Below, piece after piece: positions 8,867-15,973 of a DNA stretch of 32,753 nt. Within the stretch, counting starts at the first letter, position 1; each line of letters begins with the position of its first letter. The translations under genes were made by a program, and so were the position numbers. Source of the stretch: Myxococcota bacterium (GTDB lineage Bacteria; Myxococcota_A; Polyangia; Polyangiales; JANWZI01); the NCBI GenBank assembly GCA_025054695.1, contig JANWZI010000042.1:1-32753 (forward strand). Reading direction: 5' to 3'. A model generated the notes under the pieces. It saw only the letters and a list, made by a program, of their open reading frames with translations, was not told the origin of the DNA and ran no database searches.

Positions 8867-9292
8867 ATGCAATGGCATGATGCGTCGATCGCCCTCGTCG
8901 GGGGAATGCTCATCGGAGCCGCATCGGCATGGCTGCTGCTGGCGCTCGGCCGAATCGCCGGCGTCAGCGGCATTCTCGGCGGGCTGCTGCCCGCCAGCGC
9001 GGGCGACGCGGGCTGGCGCCTCGCGTTCCTCGCGGGGCTGCTCGTAGTCGGCGCCGCGGCGGGCTGGCTCGTTCCGCACATGGTGGGCGACTCTCCGCGC
9101 CCAGTCGGGGTCGTGGCGCTCGCGGGCTTGCTCGTGGGCGTCGGAACGCGACTGGCCAGTGGATGCACGAGCGGTCATGGCGTCTGCGGAATCGCGCGCG
9201 GCTCGGTGCGTTCCATCGCGGCGACCGCGACGTTCATGGCGACGGGCGTGCTGGCGGCGACGGGCGCGCGACTGCTCGGAGGTGGGTCGTGA
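8867..9292 (+). CDS. YeeE/YedE family sulfur transporter, first half-protein
   Basis: A 141-residue membrane protein with about four hydrophobic segments. The family signature is plain: GVGTRLASGCTSGHGVCGIARGS, with the conserved Cys pair that carries the sulfur substrate in YeeE-type transporters, then SIAATATFMATG. The single-chain Escherichia coli YeeE imports thiosulfate. Many bacteria carry a two-gene version in which this half pairs with a DUF6691 protein, as here. The start is the ATG at 8867, with AAGGGAG about ten bases upstream. It overlaps the next gene by four bases (GTGA). Thiosulfate or (per)sulfide-related transport is inferred from family and neighbours. Confidence 0.9.
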   Translation: MQWHDASIALVGGMLIGAASAWLLLALGRIAGVSGILGGLLPASAGDAGWRLAFLAGLLVVGAAAGWLVPHMVGDSPRPVGVVALAGLLVGVGTRLASGCTSGHGVCGIARGSVRSIAATATFMATGVLAATGARLLGGGS

Positions 9293-9774
9293 GGGCAGCC
9301 TCGCGCAAGCTCCAGCTCACAGCGGCGTTCGTCGCGGGAGGGCTCTTCGGAATCGGTCTGCTGCTGTCGGGGATGACGATGCCGCACAAGGTAATCGGGT
9401 TCCTCGACGTCGCTGGCCGGTGGGATCCGACGCTCGCCTTCGTGATGGCGGGTGCGCTCGCGGTCTACGCGCTCGCGTACCGTCTCGCGGTGCGGCGGCC
9501 GGCACCGTGGCTCGGCGAACGCTTCGACGTACCCGCGCGCCGTCGCCCGGACGGTCGGCTCTGGCTCGGCGCGGCGATCTTCGGCCTCGGATGGGGACTC
9601 GCCGGCTACTGTCCGGGCCCAGGCATCGTCGCAGCAGGCTCGCTCGCCGGCGATGCGGCGTGGTTCGTCGCGTCGATGATCGCGGGAAGCTTTTTGACGG
9701 CCAAGCTGCTCGGTACCCGTCCGGCCACAACGGCCGCGCCGAGTCGCGCGCTCGGACGCGAGCCCGTGCCCTGA
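9289..9774 (+). CDS. YeeE/YedE family transporter, second half-protein (DUF6691-like)
   Basis: The 161-residue product is the usual partner of the preceding gene. Its first membrane segment carries GLFGIGLLLSGMTMPHKV followed by GFLDVAGRWDPTLAFVM. The second half has GLGWGLAGYCPGPGIVAAGS, with the conserved Cys. These motifs define the DUF6691 half of split YeeE/YedE transporters. The GTG start overlaps the stop of the first half, with GGAGG six bases upstream, so the two are probably made in equal amounts as one inner-membrane complex. No rhodanese, persulfide dioxygenase or ArsR-type regulator, common companions elsewhere, is present nearby. Confidence 0.9.
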   Translation: MRAASRKLQLTAAFVAGGLFGIGLLLSGMTMPHKVIGFLDVAGRWDPTLAFVMAGALAVYALAYRLAVRRPAPWLGERFDVPARRRPDGRLWLGAAIFGLGWGLAGYCPGPGIVAAGSLAGDAAWFVASMIAGSFLTAKLLGTRPATTAAPSRALGREPVP

Positions 9775-9792
9775 CGGCGTCGGCTGCGCCGT
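9774..9792 (+). terminator. Short hairpin at the end of the YeeE/YedE pair
   Basis: ACGGCG and CGCCGT form a six-base stem with a seven-base loop directly at the stop codon of the second transporter half. It sits in the 85-base gap between convergent genes. No T-run follows, so confidence as a terminator is low. Confidence 0.3.
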
Positions 9793-9859
9793 GTGAGGGT
9801 CGGTCCGCAGCATGCATGACGCGAGGGCGACCGGGTCCGCGCGACGGCGGCAGTGCGCG

Positions 9860-10960
9860 TCACGCCTCGGCGCGATCGAGCAAGACGCGCAGACGGCGCG
9901 GGCCCCAGTCGCCCGGTTTGGGCTCGAATCGACCGGCCAGGGCACGCCCGCAGTCAGGACAACGACCCAACGCGTCCAGGCGCCACCGTTCGATGCGATA
10001 GCCGTCGCGCGCGACGAGCAACGCTCCGCAGCCGGCGCAGTACGTGGACTGTCCCTCCGGATCGAAGACGTTGCCCGTGTAGACGTGGTGCAGGCCGGCC
10101 GCGATCGCGCGTCGGCGGGCCCGGACGAGCGTTTCACGAGGTGTGGCCGGGGTGTCTTGCATCTTCCAATCCGGATGGAACGCGGTCAGATGCAACGGGA
10201 CCTCGGGCCCCAGCTCCCGCGCAATCCAGCTCGCCAGCGCATCGATCTCGGCGTCCGAGTCGTTCCACCCCGGAATCAGCAGCGTCGTGATCTCGAGCCA
10301 GCAGCGCGTCTCGTGGCGGATGAACCGAAGCGTGTCGAGCACCGGACCCAGCTCGCCGACGCACAGCTTCCGATAGAAATGCTCGGTGAACGCCTTGAGG
10401 TCGACGTTGGCGGCGTCCATCGCGCGGAACAGCCTCTCGCGCGCGCGTCCCTCGACGTAGCCGGCCGTCACGGCCACCGAGGCGATCCCACGCGCGCGGC
10501 ACGCCTCGGCCGTGTCGATGGCGTACTCGGCGAAGACGACCGGGTCGTTGTAGGTGTAGGCGACCGAGCGGCAGCCGGTGCGCTCGGCGGCGCGTGCGAT
10601 GTCCTCGGGGCTCGCGGCCTCGGCGAGACGGTCGGCGTCGCGCGCCTTGGAGATGTCCCAGTTCTGACAAAAACGACAGCCGAGATTGCAGCCCGCCGTG
10701 CCGAACGAGAGGACGGCCGTGCCCGGGAGAAAGTGCGACAGCGGCTTCTTCTCGATGGGGTCGATGCAGAAGCCGCTCGCGCGCCCGTAGCTCGTGAGCA
10801 CGATGCGGCCGTCACGCGCCTCGCGCACGAAGCAGAATCCGCGCTGGCCTTCCGAGAGCGTGCAGCCGCGCGGGCAGGCGTCGCAGCGAATGCGACCGCC
10901 CGGCAGCGCAGTCTGGTCCTCGGCGACCACGGTGTACGGCGCGATCCAGGCGCGGCTCAC
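9860..10960 (-). CDS. amrS: AmmeMemoRadiSam system radical SAM enzyme (AmrS-like)
   Basis: The 366-residue protein carries the radical SAM cluster motif CNLGCRFCQNW (CxxxCxxC plus aromatic) at about residues 90-100. Before it are the family-specific N-terminal cysteines RCDACPRGCTLSEGQRGFC and the SYGRASGFCIDPIEKKPL segment. The C-terminal part has LTAFHPDWKMQDTPATP and a Cys-rich end with YCAGCGALLV and CPDCG, which may hold another metal. This is the layout of AmrS, formerly called a pyruvate-formate-lyase-activating-like protein. Elsewhere the gene is linked to AMMECR1- and Memo-family genes, but neither is visible here. The start GTG has GGAGG five bases upstream and overlaps the stop of the DUF721 gene (GTGA). 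The physiological substrate is not known to me. Confidence 0.9.
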   Translation of the reverse strand: MSRAWIAPYTVVAEDQTALPGGRIRCDACPRGCTLSEGQRGFCFVREARDGRIVLTSYGRASGFCIDPIEKKPLSHFLPGTAVLSFGTAGCNLGCRFCQNWDISKARDADRLAEAASPEDIARAAERTGCRSVAYTYNDPVVFAEYAIDTAEACRARGIASVAVTAGYVEGRARERLFRAMDAANVDLKAFTEHFYRKLCVGELGPVLDTLRFIRHETRCWLEITTLLIPGWNDSDAEIDALASWIARELGPEVPLHLTAFHPDWKMQDTPATPRETLVRARRRAIAAGLHHVYTGNVFDPEGQSTYCAGCGALLVARDGYRIERWRLDALGRCPDCGRALAGRFEPKPGDWGPRRLRVLLDRAEA

Positions 10961-11445
10961 GGCGACCTCCGAGGTGGCGGGAGCGGCGGGCCGAGCGATG
11001 CGGCCGCCGCCGACGCGACGGCGTCGCGGACCTCGTCGTCGCCGATCCGCGCGACCGCCGCAGCGACGTCCGCGGGCAACTCGGTGGGTTGGCGCAACCG
11101 CGGGGGCGGTTCGACCGGTGGCGTCGGAAGCTCGGGCAGTGGACCGACGCGGATCCGCAGATCACGGATCCCGATGGCCGGTGCGTGCCGGCGCACCGCC
11201 GCGAGCAACCGTTCCCGCAACGCGTCGAGCTCGGCTGCCCAGACCGCCGAGCGTGCGTGGACGAGCAGCACGCCGTCGCGATCGAGTCGTACAGGCCACG
11301 CCTCGCGGGCGATGCGAGGCGGCACCGCACGCGCCCACCACCCGTGCAGCCGTGGGAGCGGTACCTGACCGTCGCGCGGTCTCGACGGCAGGACCGCCTC
11401 GACGATCTCTCCGATCCACTTCGGCTCTCCGGAGCGCCGTGCCAC
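10957..11445 (-). CDS. DUF721/DciA-like protein
   Basis: The 162-residue protein has the DUF721 core: an N-terminal IGEIVEAVL segment, a central W..AV.PRIA...WPVRL motif, then GVLLVHARSAVWAAELDALRERLL and a RDLRIRVG strand. DUF721 includes DciA, which helps load the replicative helicase in bacteria lacking DnaC or DnaI. Members with only this domain are often annotated without a function. The start is set at the GTG at 11445 because GGAG lies six bases upstream. A GTG at 11457 and a TTG at 11484 are in frame but less well placed. The Pro-rich C-terminus is probably disordered. It is the first gene of a two-gene unit with amrS. Confidence 0.75.
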   Translation of the reverse strand: MARRSGEPKWIGEIVEAVLPSRPRDGQVPLPRLHGWWARAVPPRIAREAWPVRLDRDGVLLVHARSAVWAAELDALRERLLAAVRRHAPAIGIRDLRIRVGPLPELPTPPVEPPPRLRQPTELPADVAAAVARIGDDEVRDAVASAAAASLGPPLPPPRRSP

Positions 11446-11460
11446 GAGGATCTCCACGAG

Positions 11461-11474
11461 GGGCCTTTCGGCCC
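11461..11474 (-). other. Stem-loop with GAAA tetraloop in the leader of the DUF721 gene
   Basis: On the minus strand GGGCC-GAAA-GGCCC is a perfect five-base stem with a GNRA tetraloop, sixteen bases before the chosen GTG start. If transcribed it would sit directly upstream of the ribosome site. It could affect translation or simply be a stable leader hairpin. Confidence 0.45.
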
Positions 11475-11591
11475 TTCGCAACAAACATAGCCACGCATCC
11501 TATGCATCGCATCTGGGTCGGCCGACGTCCTGCGTGTCTTGGCTGCGCGAAACGTCGCGTCGCGAGGGCAGTCGGCGTGCTGGATCGCGGA

Positions 11592-11717
11592 CTTGGGCTC
11601 GGGCTCGGGCTCGGACTCAGTGTCGGACTCGGACTCGGTCTCGGACTCGGACTCGGTTTCCGTCTCGATCTCGGACTCGGTCTCGGACTCGGGCTCCCAC
11701 TCCGACCCGGTCTCGCC
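11592..11717 (+). repeat. Hexanucleotide CTCGGN array C (21 units)
   Basis: Twenty-one units follow with no break in six-base phase (cttggg, ctcggg, ctcggg, ctcgga, ctcagt, gtcgga, ctcgga, ctcggt and so on). The array fills a third of the 377-base gap between the divergent DUF721 gene and the TonB-dependent receptor gene. The sixth base is A, G or T in nearly all units. The flanks hold the presumed divergent promoters. Confidence 0.92.
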
Positions 11718-11773
11718 TCCGGGGTTGGACGGGCCTTGCACGTGCGGAACTGCTGAAGTCGCGCCTCCATCGC

Positions 11774-11779
11774 TATTAT
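11774..11779 (+). promoter_or_regulatory. Putative -10 element of the receptor gene
   Basis: TATTAT is a conspicuous AT-rich hexamer in a GC-rich stretch, about 44 bases before the receptor ATG. I see no convincing -35 partner at 16-18 bases, so this is only a candidate. A strong GGGGAGGAAACG ribosome site precedes the ATG. Confidence 0.25.
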
Positions 11780-11822
11780 CGCGTGCCTTCATCGGCGCGC
11801 CGGACCACGAGGGGAGGAAACG

Positions 11823-14081
11823 ATGAAGCAGGTACCACCGGCGGTCTCGATCGCATTGACGCTGGCGTCGTGGCTTGCTGGAGTCGCGACCGCCCAGGAG
11901 CCAGCCTCCAGTCCCGAAGCACCGCCACCGGCGCCCCCGTCGGCGGACGTCGAGGGCGCGCGCGAAGACGAACACGACGCGCAGACCGACGAGGCGGACG
12001 AACCGGACACAGGCTCCGAGGCGCACACGCACGAGCACACGCACGTGATCCGGCACAGCCACCCCCACGACCCGCGCGAGGCGCACGAACACCCCGTGCA
12101 TCCGTCGTACGGCGCGCGGGCGCGCGTCCGGCGGCCCAGGACGGCCGCGAGCGCGAGCACCGTCCGCGCCCTAGACCTGCGGCTTCGACCCCGCGTGCGT
12201 CCGTTCGACATCCTGATGGCGGTGCCCGGGATGTACGTCGCTCAGCACGCCGGCGGCGGCAAGGCCAATCAGTACTTCCTGCGCGGCTTCGACGCCGATC
12301 ACGGCACCGACGTCGCCCTGTCCGTCGATGGCATTCCCGTCAACATGGTCTCGCACGGCCACGGTCAGGGCTACGCCGATCTGCACTTCGTCATTCCGGA
12401 GCTCGTCGAGCGCGTGGAGGTACGCAAGGGACCCTACTTCGCCGAGGACGGGGACTTCGCGACGGCGGGCGCCATCGACCTGCACCTGGCGGAAACGCTC
12501 GACGAGAGCGTGCTGTCGGTCACCGGCGGCCTCTACGAGAGCTGGCGGCTGCTCGGTGCGATCTCGGGCGCCTCGGCGCTCGGGCGGGGACTGCTCGCGG
12601 CCGAAGTGGCCGGAGCCGAGGGGCCGTTCGACTACGGCGAGGATCTGCGTCGTTACAACGTGCTCGGCCGGCTGACCACGCCCGTGGGGTCGGGCCGCCT
12701 CGTGCTGACGGCGGCGAGCTACGCGGCACGTTGGGACGCTTCGGGGCAGCTTCCCCTCCGCGCCGTCACCTCGGGCCTGGTGGACCGCTTCGGCGCGCTC
12801 GATCCGCTCGAGGGCGGCGACGGCGATCGACACGCGCTCTCGGTCGCGTATCGCCACGGCGGCGACGAGGAAGACGAGCTCGAGCTGATGGCGTGGGCCT
12901 TGCGCTATCGGCTGTCGTTGTTTTCGAACTTCACGTTCTTTTCGGCCCATCCTGACCTGGGCGACATGATCCACCAGCGCGACGAGCGCACGATGTCCGG
13001 GCTGCGCGCGCGCTGGCAACGCGATCTTCGCCTCGGCCGGCTGACGCTGCGCACGTTGGCGGGCGTGGGGGCACGCGCCGATTCCATCGACGCCTCGCTC
13101 GGTTGGGCGACGGGTCGCGAGGATCGCGAGCGCATCGTCGACGCCCACATCGAGCAGCGCTCGATCGCCGCATTCGCGGAGACGGACGCGGCGTGGGATG
13201 CCTGGCTACACCTGATCCTCGGACTCCGGGCGGATTTCTTCACGTTCGACGTGCGCGACGAGCTCGGGATGCGCGCGGCGCGCTCGCACGCCGCCGAGCG
13301 GCTCTCGCCGAAGGCGTCGCTGGTTCTCGCCCCCACGCGCGAAGTCGACGCCTATCTGAACTTCGGGATGGGCTACCACTCCAACGACGCGCGGGCCGTG
13401 GTGGCCGGTGGAACGCCGCTCGCGCGCGCGGTGGGTGGCGAGGTCGGAGCGCGCTTGCGATGGCTCGAGCGGTTCGACGTGGCGCTCGCGGCCTTCCTGC
13501 TCGATCTGGAGAGCGAGATCGTGTGGGTGGGCGACGAGGGGACGACCGAGGCGAGCGGTGCGACGCGGCGGATGGGCCTGGAGCTCGAGGCGCGGGCCCG
13601 GCTGCTGCCGTGGCTGTACGCCGACCTCGACGTCACGCTCGTGCGAGCCCGTTTCGTCGACGAGCCCGAGGGCGCCGACGAGGTTCCGCTCGCGCCGCGA
13701 CTGCTGCTCAACGGAGGGCTGTCGGCGCGCCACCCGAGCGGCATCTACGGGCGAGTCGGTCTGTTCCACATGGGCGCGCGGCCCGCCACCGAGGACGGCT
13801 TCATCGAAGCGCGCGGCATGACGCGGCTGGACGCGGTCGCCGGCTATCGGGGGCGCGGCTACGAAATCGCCCTGTCGGGAAGCAACCTCCTCGATGCCGA
13901 CGTGTACGAAGCGCAGTTCGCGACGGTCTCGCGCTTGCGGGGCGAGGACGGACCGGAGGACTGCCCGGCCGGTACGCGGGCGTCGGTCGCCGACGACGGA
14001 ACGTTCGAGGGGTGCGAGGACCTCAGCTTCACGCCGGGCTGGCCCATCGACGTGCGGCTGACGGCGAGCGTGTATTTTTGA
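11823..14081 (+). CDS. TonB-dependent outer-membrane receptor with His-rich N-terminus
   Basis: The 752-residue protein begins with a signal peptide (cleavage near ATAQ, residue 25). An acidic Pro-rich linker follows, then a histidine-rich stretch at residues 68-93 with ten His (HTHEHTHVIRHSHPH). The plug domain has DILMAVPGMYVAQHAGGG, QYFLRGFDADHGTDVALSVDG and IPELVERVEVRKGPYFAEDG. A beta-barrel follows, ending in the typical terminal aromatic (SVYF). Such receptors take up scarce ligands with energy from TonB-ExbBD. The His-rich segment faces the periplasm and suggests transition-metal binding (zinc, nickel, cobalt or copper), but that is an inference. No TonB, ExbB or metal-regulator gene is close by. 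The start is supported by a GGAGG ribosome site. Confidence 0.92.
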   Translation: MKQVPPAVSIALTLASWLAGVATAQEPASSPEAPPPAPPSADVEGAREDEHDAQTDEADEPDTGSEAHTHEHTHVIRHSHPHDPREAHEHPVHPSYGARARVRRPRTAASASTVRALDLRLRPRVRPFDILMAVPGMYVAQHAGGGKANQYFLRGFDADHGTDVALSVDGIPVNMVSHGHGQGYADLHFVIPELVERVEVRKGPYFAEDGDFATAGAIDLHLAETLDESVLSVTGGLYESWRLLGAISGASALGRGLLAAEVAGAEGPFDYGEDLRRYNVLGRLTTPVGSGRLVLTAASYAARWDASGQLPLRAVTSGLVDRFGALDPLEGGDGDRHALSVAYRHGGDEEDELELMAWALRYRLSLFSNFTFFSAHPDLGDMIHQRDERTMSGLRARWQRDLRLGRLTLRTLAGVGARADSIDASLGWATGREDRERIVDAHIEQRSIAAFAETDAAWDAWLHLILGLRADFFTFDVRDELGMRAARSHAAERLSPKASLVLAPTREVDAYLNFGMGYHSNDARAVVAGGTPLARAVGGEVGARLRWLERFDVALAAFLLDLESEIVWVGDEGTTEASGATRRMGLELEARARLLPWLYADLDVTLVRARFVDEPEGADEVPLAPRLLLNGGLSARHPSGIYGRVGLFHMGARPATEDGFIEARGMTRLDAVAGYRGRGYEIALSGSNLLDADVYEAQFATVSRLRGEDGPEDCPAGTRASVADDGTFEGCEDLSFTPGWPIDVRLTASVYF

Positions 14082-14161
14082 CGCACCGACGTTCTTCGCG
14101 TTGCGAGGGTCGGCCGGGGGGCCGAGTCTGCGCGCGGAGGCATCGTGCTAGGCTTCTCGTC

Positions 14162-14926
14162 GTGCGCGAGTCGCTCTACGACGTCGACCCGACCGATCCG
14201 CGCGCTCCGCCGCAGGAGTTGTGGGACGCGATGTCCGAGGCCGAGCGCCGTCGGGTGCTCGCGACGCTGCCGTCGGAGCCCGAGTGGGCCGCTCCGCCGC
14301 AGGGCGACGAGCATCGCAAGCTCAAGCAGGGTGCGCTCGACGCGCTCGAGCAGTACTTCCGACGGACCGGACGGCGCGTGTACCTCGCTTCGGAGCTGCC
14401 GGTCTACTATCCGGGGGAGCGGGTATTCGCGCCGGATCTGATCGCGGTCGTCGACGTCGAGCCGCGCGATCGCATGAGCTGGGTGGTCTCGGCGGAGAAA
14501 CGCGGCATCGACCTCGTGCTTGAGATCCACGTGGGCGGGGAGCGAGGCAAGGATCTGCGCCGCAACGTCGAGTGGTTCGCGCGTCTGGGAATCCCCGAGT
14601 ACTTCGTGTTCGATGCGCCGCGCGCTCGCGTCTTCGGCTACCGCCTGCCCGAGGGAGGGGCGCGTACCTACGAGCCGATCATTCCGCAGGGCGGGTCGTG
14701 GACTTCGATCATCCTCGGGCTGGATCTCGTGGTCGCGCAAGGTCGCTTGCGATGGGTTCACGGAGGCGCGCTGTTGCCGGAATCCCACGAGCTCATCGAG
14801 CGGTTGACCTCGATGGTGGACCAGGCGCTTCGGCGCGCCGAGGAGGAGGCCCGGCGCGCCGAGGAGGAGGCGCGACGCGCCGAGGAGGAGGCGCGACGCG
14901 GAGCGACTCGCACGAAGGCTCCGTGA
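14162..14926 (+). CDS. Uma2-family (DUF820) restriction endonuclease-fold protein
   Basis: The 254-residue protein shows the Uma2 core: a helix with LKQGALDALEQYF, then ELPVYYPGERVFAPDLIAVV with the conserved Asp, DLVLEIHVGG with the conserved Glu, and GKDLRRNVEWFARLGIPEYFVFD. This is the PD-(D/E)XK nuclease-like fold. Members are abundant in multicellular bacteria and are mostly of unknown function, so a true restriction role should not be assumed. The C-terminus is a charged coiled coil made of three RRAEEEA repeats, frequent in this family. The GTG at 14162 is the first plausible in-frame start, but no strong ribosome site precedes it, so the N-terminus is uncertain. Confidence 0.82.
   Translation: MRESLYDVDPTDPRAPPQELWDAMSEAERRRVLATLPSEPEWAAPPQGDEHRKLKQGALDALEQYFRRTGRRVYLASELPVYYPGERVFAPDLIAVVDVEPRDRMSWVVSAEKRGIDLVLEIHVGGERGKDLRRNVEWFARLGIPEYFVFDAPRARVFGYRLPEGGARTYEPIIPQGGSWTSIILGLDLVVAQGRLRWVHGGALLPESHELIERLTSMVDQALRRAEEEARRAEEEARRAEEEARRGATRTKAP
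14831..14893 (+). repeat. Three 21-base tandem repeats in the Uma2 gene
   Basis: Three nearly identical 21-base copies (14831-14851, 14852-14872, 14873-14893) differ at two or three sites. Each encodes RRAEEEA, giving a seven-residue coiled-coil period. Copy number could vary between strains by slippage without breaking the frame. Confidence 0.9.
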
Positions 14927-15056
14927 TCTCGGGTTCGACCCCGACGCGGAACCGTGACGAGATCCCAGCCCCGCACGCGTGCGCGGTTTCGGACTCCGCC
15001 TCCGGCTCGCGATCGCGCGACGCCGGCGGCCCCATCGACCCGACGGAGGGCCTCGG

Positions 15057-15479
15057 TCAGTCCACGGAGAGCAGGCGGGTGAGCCGCGCGAGCAACAGGG
15101 GGCTGCCGAGCGCGCCGTAGATACGCAGTCTGCGCTCTCGCAACGCCCGCAGCGCTTCCTTCGCGTGCACGCCGCGTGGGTCGGGCAGTCCGAGCCGCCC
15201 GAGCCGCTCGATGCGGGAGGTCCGCGTGATGTCGTCGGCGGAGCCGCGGATCGTGACGTCGGGAATGCCCCGGATCCCGTCGTGGAGCGTGACACCCACG
15301 CGGTCGAATTGGAGCGTCACCGACACCTCGGCGTCCTCGACGACGATCGCGACGCGTCCCTCCATGTGTGCGAGCAGGGCGCGGAGCTCGGGGTGCGCGT
15401 CGAGGTTTTGCGCGATCAACGCCGCGAGCATCGACGCGAAGCCGTTGTCCGCCGCGCCCGGCGCGAGGGTCACGCTCAC
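15057..15479 (-). CDS. SCP2-like small protein
   Basis: The 140-residue product has an N-terminal helix (MLAALIAQNLDAHPELRALL). A beta-rich part follows (GRVAIVVEDAEVSVTLQFD, GVTLHDGIRGIPDVTIRGS), then a helix ending in RLRIYGALGSPLLLARLTRLL. The beta strands and the 'PDVTIRG' turn resemble the SCP2 sterol-carrier fold, where a hydrophobic tunnel binds lipids. The similarity is distant and the call rests partly on the neighbour, a clearer SCP2 protein. The GTG start overlaps that gene's stop (GTGA), with GGGAG eight bases upstream. The ligand is unknown. A short degenerate hexamer-like stretch near 14988-15011 lies after its stop. Confidence 0.6.
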   Translation of the reverse strand: MSVTLAPGAADNGFASMLAALIAQNLDAHPELRALLAHMEGRVAIVVEDAEVSVTLQFDRVGVTLHDGIRGIPDVTIRGSADDITRTSRIERLGRLGLPDPRGVHAKEALRALRERRLRIYGALGSPLLLARLTRLLSVD

Positions 15480-15919
15480 GCGAGGCGCTCCCGGAATCGC
15501 GTCGGCACGCGCGCAGCGCTGGAAACGAGGGCGCGGCTGCTCTCGACGTACTTGAGCATCGTGGGCAGGTGCCCCTTGGTAAGCCGCAGCTTTCCCTGCA
15601 TCATGCCCTTGATGGGGTCGATGCGCCCGGCGAGCACCTCGCGCCAGCGCTCGTAGCTCGCCTCGATCACGAAATCGGCGCGCTCGGCGGCCTGCCGTCC
15701 CATCGCGAACGACGCGTCACGGCAACGCCCCTGGTGGGTGTCGAGGACGATGACCGCGTCTTCGTGCAGGCCGACGGCCGGCTCCGCGTGGCAGACGAGC
15801 GCGACCGACCCGTGCGTCCAGTCGGCGGCGTGCTTCGCGTAGACCGGATTGTCGTTGATCGCGTCGCGGAAGGCCGCCGCCCACTCGGCCGACGGAAAGT
15901 CTATCTGCTGCTCCGCCAT
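15476..15919 (-). CDS. SCP2 sterol-binding-domain-like protein
   Basis: The 147-residue protein has the order seen in bacterial SCP2 proteins. It starts with SAEWAAAFRDAINDNPVY, then WTHGSVALVCHAEPAVGL, CRDASFAMGRQAAERADFVIEA, and the family-typical GRIDPIKGMMQGKLRL and LPTMLKYVES. SCP2 folds bind sterols, fatty acyl-CoAs or other lipids in the cytoplasm. Small bacterial members often accompany lipid or CoA metabolism, but no such gene adjoins here. The ATG start has AGGAG nine bases upstream. It is the first gene of a two-gene unit with the smaller SCP2-like protein. Confidence 0.8.
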   Translation of the reverse strand: MAEQQIDFPSAEWAAAFRDAINDNPVYAKHAADWTHGSVALVCHAEPAVGLHEDAVIVLDTHQGRCRDASFAMGRQAAERADFVIEASYERWREVLAGRIDPIKGMMQGKLRLTKGHLPTMLKYVESSRALVSSAARVPTRFRERLA

Positions 15920-15957
15920 GGCGGCGCGCTCCTACCACGCGCGCCTCGCGCGGTCAC

Positions 15958-15973
15958 GCAGCCGCGCGGCTGC
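15958..15973 (-). terminator. GC palindrome at the end of the PKD-like lipoprotein gene
   Basis: GCAGCCGCGCGGCTGC is a perfect 16-base palindrome placed directly at the stop of the lipoprotein gene and 38 bases before the SCP2 start. As RNA it could form a six-base stem with a GCGC loop. It lacks a T-run, so a terminator role is possible but weakly supported. Confidence 0.4.

Noticed and set aside
11592..11717. Hexamer arrays as CRISPR
   Set aside because: The units are contiguous six-base repeats with no unique spacers of 30 bases and no cas genes.
14162..14926. Uma2 gene as a transposon or restriction-modification component
   Set aside because: No methylase, inverted repeats or transposase nearby; Uma2 genes are common, mostly uncharacterised chromosomal genes.
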